Shown: piece after piece, positions 60,308 to 64,000 of the stretch
Layout: each line of letters begins with the position of its first letter
Numbering within the stretch: the stretch's first letter is position 1
Assembly: GCA_030770545.1 (NCBI GenBank)
Contig: CM061097.1
Span: 3,472,501-3,536,500, forward strand
DNA from: Macropodus opercularis
Taxonomy: Eukaryota; Chordata; Actinopteri; Anabantiformes; Osphronemidae
Length of the DNA: 64,000 nucleotides
Direction of reading: 5' to 3'
Made by a program: the position numbers and the translations under genes
Notes under the pieces: generated by a model
What the model saw: the letters and a program-made list of their open reading frames with translations, nothing else
Told to the model about the DNA's origin: nothing
Databases searched by the model: none

Positions 60308-63300
60308 TGTGGTTCCATCTGCAAACCTCTACACATCTCTGCAGGTTTCCAGATGGTTTGACCTTGAGTCAGGCCGAATTAAGATGACTCTGTTATATGA
60401 AAGAACTACTGCACTTTCTGAAATCTCCTGTCTAGGGCAGACATTAAAAACACATTGGTTTTGGTCCTGTAAATCTCATAAATTGCTCACGGGCAGATAC
60501 ATATGTCTTTATTGAGCTCTGTTGGAGTTCCTCTGATGGTTATATACTTTTGTTCCCATCGTTGGTTTGTCTCGTCGTCTGTTTTTCACAGACTGTGGAA
60601 AATGTTTATGATCCGCTCATTTACTCACACTGGCCTGCTGCGACCTCCACCGTTCCTCTCAAAAGCCCTCGGCCATGTTAGACCCAAGTCCATCTTGCAT
60701 TACGGCAGATGTCGACGGTGTTTTCAGTGGAGATGAGACAATTGTTTTTTTCTTGCGTCCCTCTGTTTTCCCCCTGTCAGCAACTTCAAATAACAGGTAG
60801 GGAGAGGCGGAGTATAAAGCTAAATGAGAGAACTTTAGGGCATGAGACCAGGCCGTGCTGTCGGTCGGTCATGCAGCCTTGTGATGTATTTTGGCGTGTC
60901 ACACTCAAACCAAGCGCTCGAAAAGCAAAACATTACCTCACATCCAGCCTAATAAACAAACGTATTCCATCGGAGTTAAAGCGCAAGGAGATAGCCCTGC
61001 GTCAGACAGGCACCTTTCACATTCGCTCTCTTTTTCCTTACTTCCTCACCCCAACCTCTGGGCTTGGCTGGAATCCTAGGCCAGTGGTGTAATTACTGGG
61101 TCCTAATTGTTTTCTATGAGGTTTGGAAGATATTGTCTTACTTTTGGGCCTGGAACACAATGGTCTCTATCTCTGATTGGGCCTGAAGAAAAAAGGCTAA
61201 GTATTTGCAGATGGAGGGGCTTTCATAGCCTGCCAGAAGAAGGGATTTAATGTATGCCTGGTTGGCTTTCGCATTCCGACTAAGTAAAGGGTTGTTTTCA
61301 GATGGGACACCCCAACGTCTGCTAGATCAAACACAAATATCAGAATTATACCCCGTTTAGAGGCAATTTTGTGATACAAGAATATCAAATGTAACCAGTA
61401 AAGGCAGTAGTTTTACATTAGAGCTGGCACTAAATGACGCAGCTCCGTGATGAAGGGTGAAGGAAGTCTATGCTTCAGTTCGTAGGCTTTTCCGACTTTT
61501 TGCTCTTCATTTGCTCGTTTTGATGGAGCGCTGTAAGTGTGAAGATGACACTGGATGAAATCTTGGCACGGATTTGATTTATGCAGGAAACCACAACACA
61601 AAGAAATATGGCAGCAGCTTATCGCAGGAGGGGGTTGTCGTGCGGCAAAACATATGGAGGAACGTAGACTTGAATTAGCGTGGCTGTCAAAGCGCTACCG
61701 CAGGGGTCCCCATCAAGCTGCGTCTCACAGCCAAGCGGAGGCTGAGGTTTTTGGGTGACCGTTACGGTGCGACTGCGAGGCAGAGGCGCTGGCGGTAATA
61801 AGCCGCAGAAATGTAATCTGTGTTTTCACAGCTCAGCGCGGCTTATCGCAGGCCTACACGCTAAACCCTGCGCTTCAAACATCAGTCGTCTGCAGCTTGC
61901 TATTAGCAAAGCAAGAGTGGGAGTGAAGGCCGGTGCATGCGTCTCTTTGCCTGCCAGAGCCAATGTGTGGGTGGGATAGTGAGGTGTTGAGGATTTGTAC
62001 ACTAAGTGATGCAGCTGTTCAGTGTGATTAGCTGCTTTAATGGCAGCAGGCATTGTTTGTTGTGAGTGGAGGCACCCGAGCCTGAGGTCAAAGGGGAGGG
62101 AGCGGAACAGGTGACCTCTACCCATCCCAGACCACCCAGAGCACATTTCATTACACTGACAAAACGTGCAAGCGATTCGTTTGAGCCTTTTCTCTACAGT
62201 CAGTCACATTCCCGGAGCCCTTCTGTTTGCATAATCAGCTGTTAAACATGTTATTCTGTCCTTGTTCTAGTTCATTCACAAAAATGATGGGATGTCACAT
62301 TGATGCATGCATGAGATCTGTAAAGACACAGATTGCCTGCGTACATGGAGGCAGCGTGCAGAAAAGGCCACAGCAGCTGATGTTTGTGGTTGTGTGAACG
62401 GCTAACACAGCAAGTGCTGAGCTGAAATTGGAAGCAGCTGAAGTTAAGGCGACTTGGCTGAGGGCCTCAGATGAGATTAGGCTTGGGAGCGTCCAGCCTT
62501 TGAGCCCAGGCTGCTCCTCTCAGGGGAACTGTCATTACAGTCAATAATTAATAAATACCCGAAGCTGACGTTACAGAGCAGACGGCCTAAAAATAAACCA
62601 GGAGTGAGGGGGAGCTTTTCTTTCCATACCGTCATATTTTCATACTGTCATGTGTGTGTACAGTACGTCAGGTTGGCCAGAAAACACCAAAACTATCCTC
62701 TGTAGAGGAACATTATGAGAATAATGCTGTATGACCGTTTTAAAGCTTTCATACAATGTCACATACAATGTAATAATTATAGTTTGATCACAGACGATAA
62801 TCCTGTAATATAACCTCTTGTTGCTTTATAGCCTGTGCTTTCAGGTTAATCTGAACATAGAGGGATATAATTATACATTTCGTTCATCACAATATCGAAT
62901 TCTTTGTGTTTTATTATGTAATATCCCATCTATAGATGCTGACCACATTTGGTTTAATGCTTCACTCAATTTTCTGATCTTAGGTCTGTTTCTAAATCTA
63001 AGATAAATGACAGAGAACATCAGGAAATGCAGATGCAAAGTCTTTTTGAAGGTTTTCTACATACTTAGCCTTGAATCTGAGTTAAGTTTTATGTATCTGG
63101 CTCCTGGACTGGAAATGCCTCTTCTGCATACTGATTTATTTATTATTTCCCAACACTTCCCCCAGGAGTACATTGAAAACAGTTTCTCCTGCAGTCTGAG
63201 AGAAATAAACTAGGCCAAGACGGCAGCGTGAAAAAAACTTTTCGAGATGAAAATAGATGCACACGCACCCTCAAATACCCCCCACACGTGCCACGGCAGC

Positions 63301-64000
63301 TGGACTATGTCTCTGTCCCTAATAAAGCGGAGGCATTTCCCTCCGTTTGGGAGTTTTAGTGGACTGATGTGCTGACTAAGCAACCCATCACACGATCAGA
63401 GCAACTGAACTGAACTGAAAACCGAGCTTTTATCGTGTAGACAGAAATAAACAAAGACCTTTTAACGTCCTGGCTAGTGGAGGTGTGGACTCTGGTCTTT
63501 GATCTACTCAGACTGATGTCATTAAAACTGCATTAACCCCGTCTGCTCTCTGCCCATCAACATCTCCCAGCCTGCAGGTATAGAGTAGCATGTTATAGGT
63601 ACTGTATAACACAGCGCCACTGTCTTTAGGTAGACCCCGAGAAGCTAATGAAGCATATTTGGCATTTTTCACATCAGTGTTCAGACAATGGCGGCATTGA
63701 TGATGCTCGGGTTGGTTAAAGCTGCGACGACTTCAAGGGACCCAATGTCCTGTAATGGCAATCCCAGACTTATTGCAAATTATTTCTTGACTAATTTGTC
63801 AGAACTTCACTAAACTGTTTTTTTTCTCTTAATCTGGCTTCACCTTCTTATTTAGCTCTGAAGCTTTTACCTTCTGATCCATTTACATAGAAACATTTTT
63901 GACCTGACTCCATTTTTCATTAAACTTTTCCTATTTGTTTAAACTATTTTGAAGACAGAATAATAACTAACTGTTTCATCTGCTCCCATACTGAGTGACG
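59449..64000 (+). other. Intron 3 of the EMI gene, to the window edge
   Basis: Begins with the donor GTAAGT after the EMI domain and contains no exon I can recognise; the following exon, expected to encode a cysteine-containing coiled-coil segment before the collagen repeats, is not in the window. Frames of up to 127 codons here are unsupported. A 40-bp GT microsatellite lies at 60265-60304. Confidence 0.6.
60265..60304 (+). repeat. (GT)20 microsatellite
   Basis: About twenty uninterrupted GT units, the longest dinucleotide tract in the window, followed by TTGTGTGG. Likely polymorphic and able to form Z-DNA. Confidence 0.92.

Overview
The window is nuclear DNA of a ray-finned (teleost-type) fish. 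Coding sequence is split into many short exons with GT..AG introns, mostly about 70-600 bp. Codon use and protein similarity are vertebrate, and a decayed Tc1-like transposon of the kind common in fish lies in one intron. Gene order is that of a vertebrate chromosome. I see no prokaryotic, viral or organellar signature, and no tRNA, rRNA or CRISPR array.

Layout from left to right: (1) 1-2007, intergenic or 3'UTR sequence. (2) 2008-11147, minus strand, thada, the large ARM/HEAT-repeat protein that partners a tRNA 2'-O-methyltransferase. (3) 11148-11554, a 407-bp GC-rich, TATA-less region shared head-to-head by thada and the next gene, carrying a perfect GTCACGTGAC palindrome and a near-perfect RFX X-box. 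(4) 11555-16169, plus strand, tctn2 (tectonic-2), a ciliary transition-zone protein. (5) 17369-24665, plus strand, atp6v0a2, the V-ATPase a2 subunit. (6) 26279-50110, plus strand, dnah10, an inner-arm axonemal dynein heavy chain in about 78 exons, with an X-box about 120 bp upstream of its ATG. (7) 52323 to beyond the window edge, plus strand, the first three coding exons of a secreted EMI-domain gene of the EMID1/COL26A1 class. Its introns are long, and the first holds a 1.4-kb pyrimidine-rich higher-order tandem repeat.

The block tctn2-atp6v0a2-dnah10, all in one direction, is the order known on human 12q24.31, so these assignments support each other. thada (human 2p21) on the left and the EMI gene on the right are not the human neighbours, so both edges look like rearrangement points relative to human. 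Two of the genes (tctn2, dnah10) are ciliary and both have RFX-type X-boxes close to the start codon.

I did not find a new biological system. The points most worth checking are the shared thada/tctn2 promoter, the X-boxes (including a perfect one inside a thada intron), the higher-order pyrimidine repeat that creates false reading frames hundreds of codons long, the Tc1 relic with matching ends, a 56-bp palindrome in a dnah10 intron, and the paralogue identity of the EMI gene. Exon boundaries were read by eye. Starts, stops and the coordinates of short motifs were checked base by base; domain limits are approximate.
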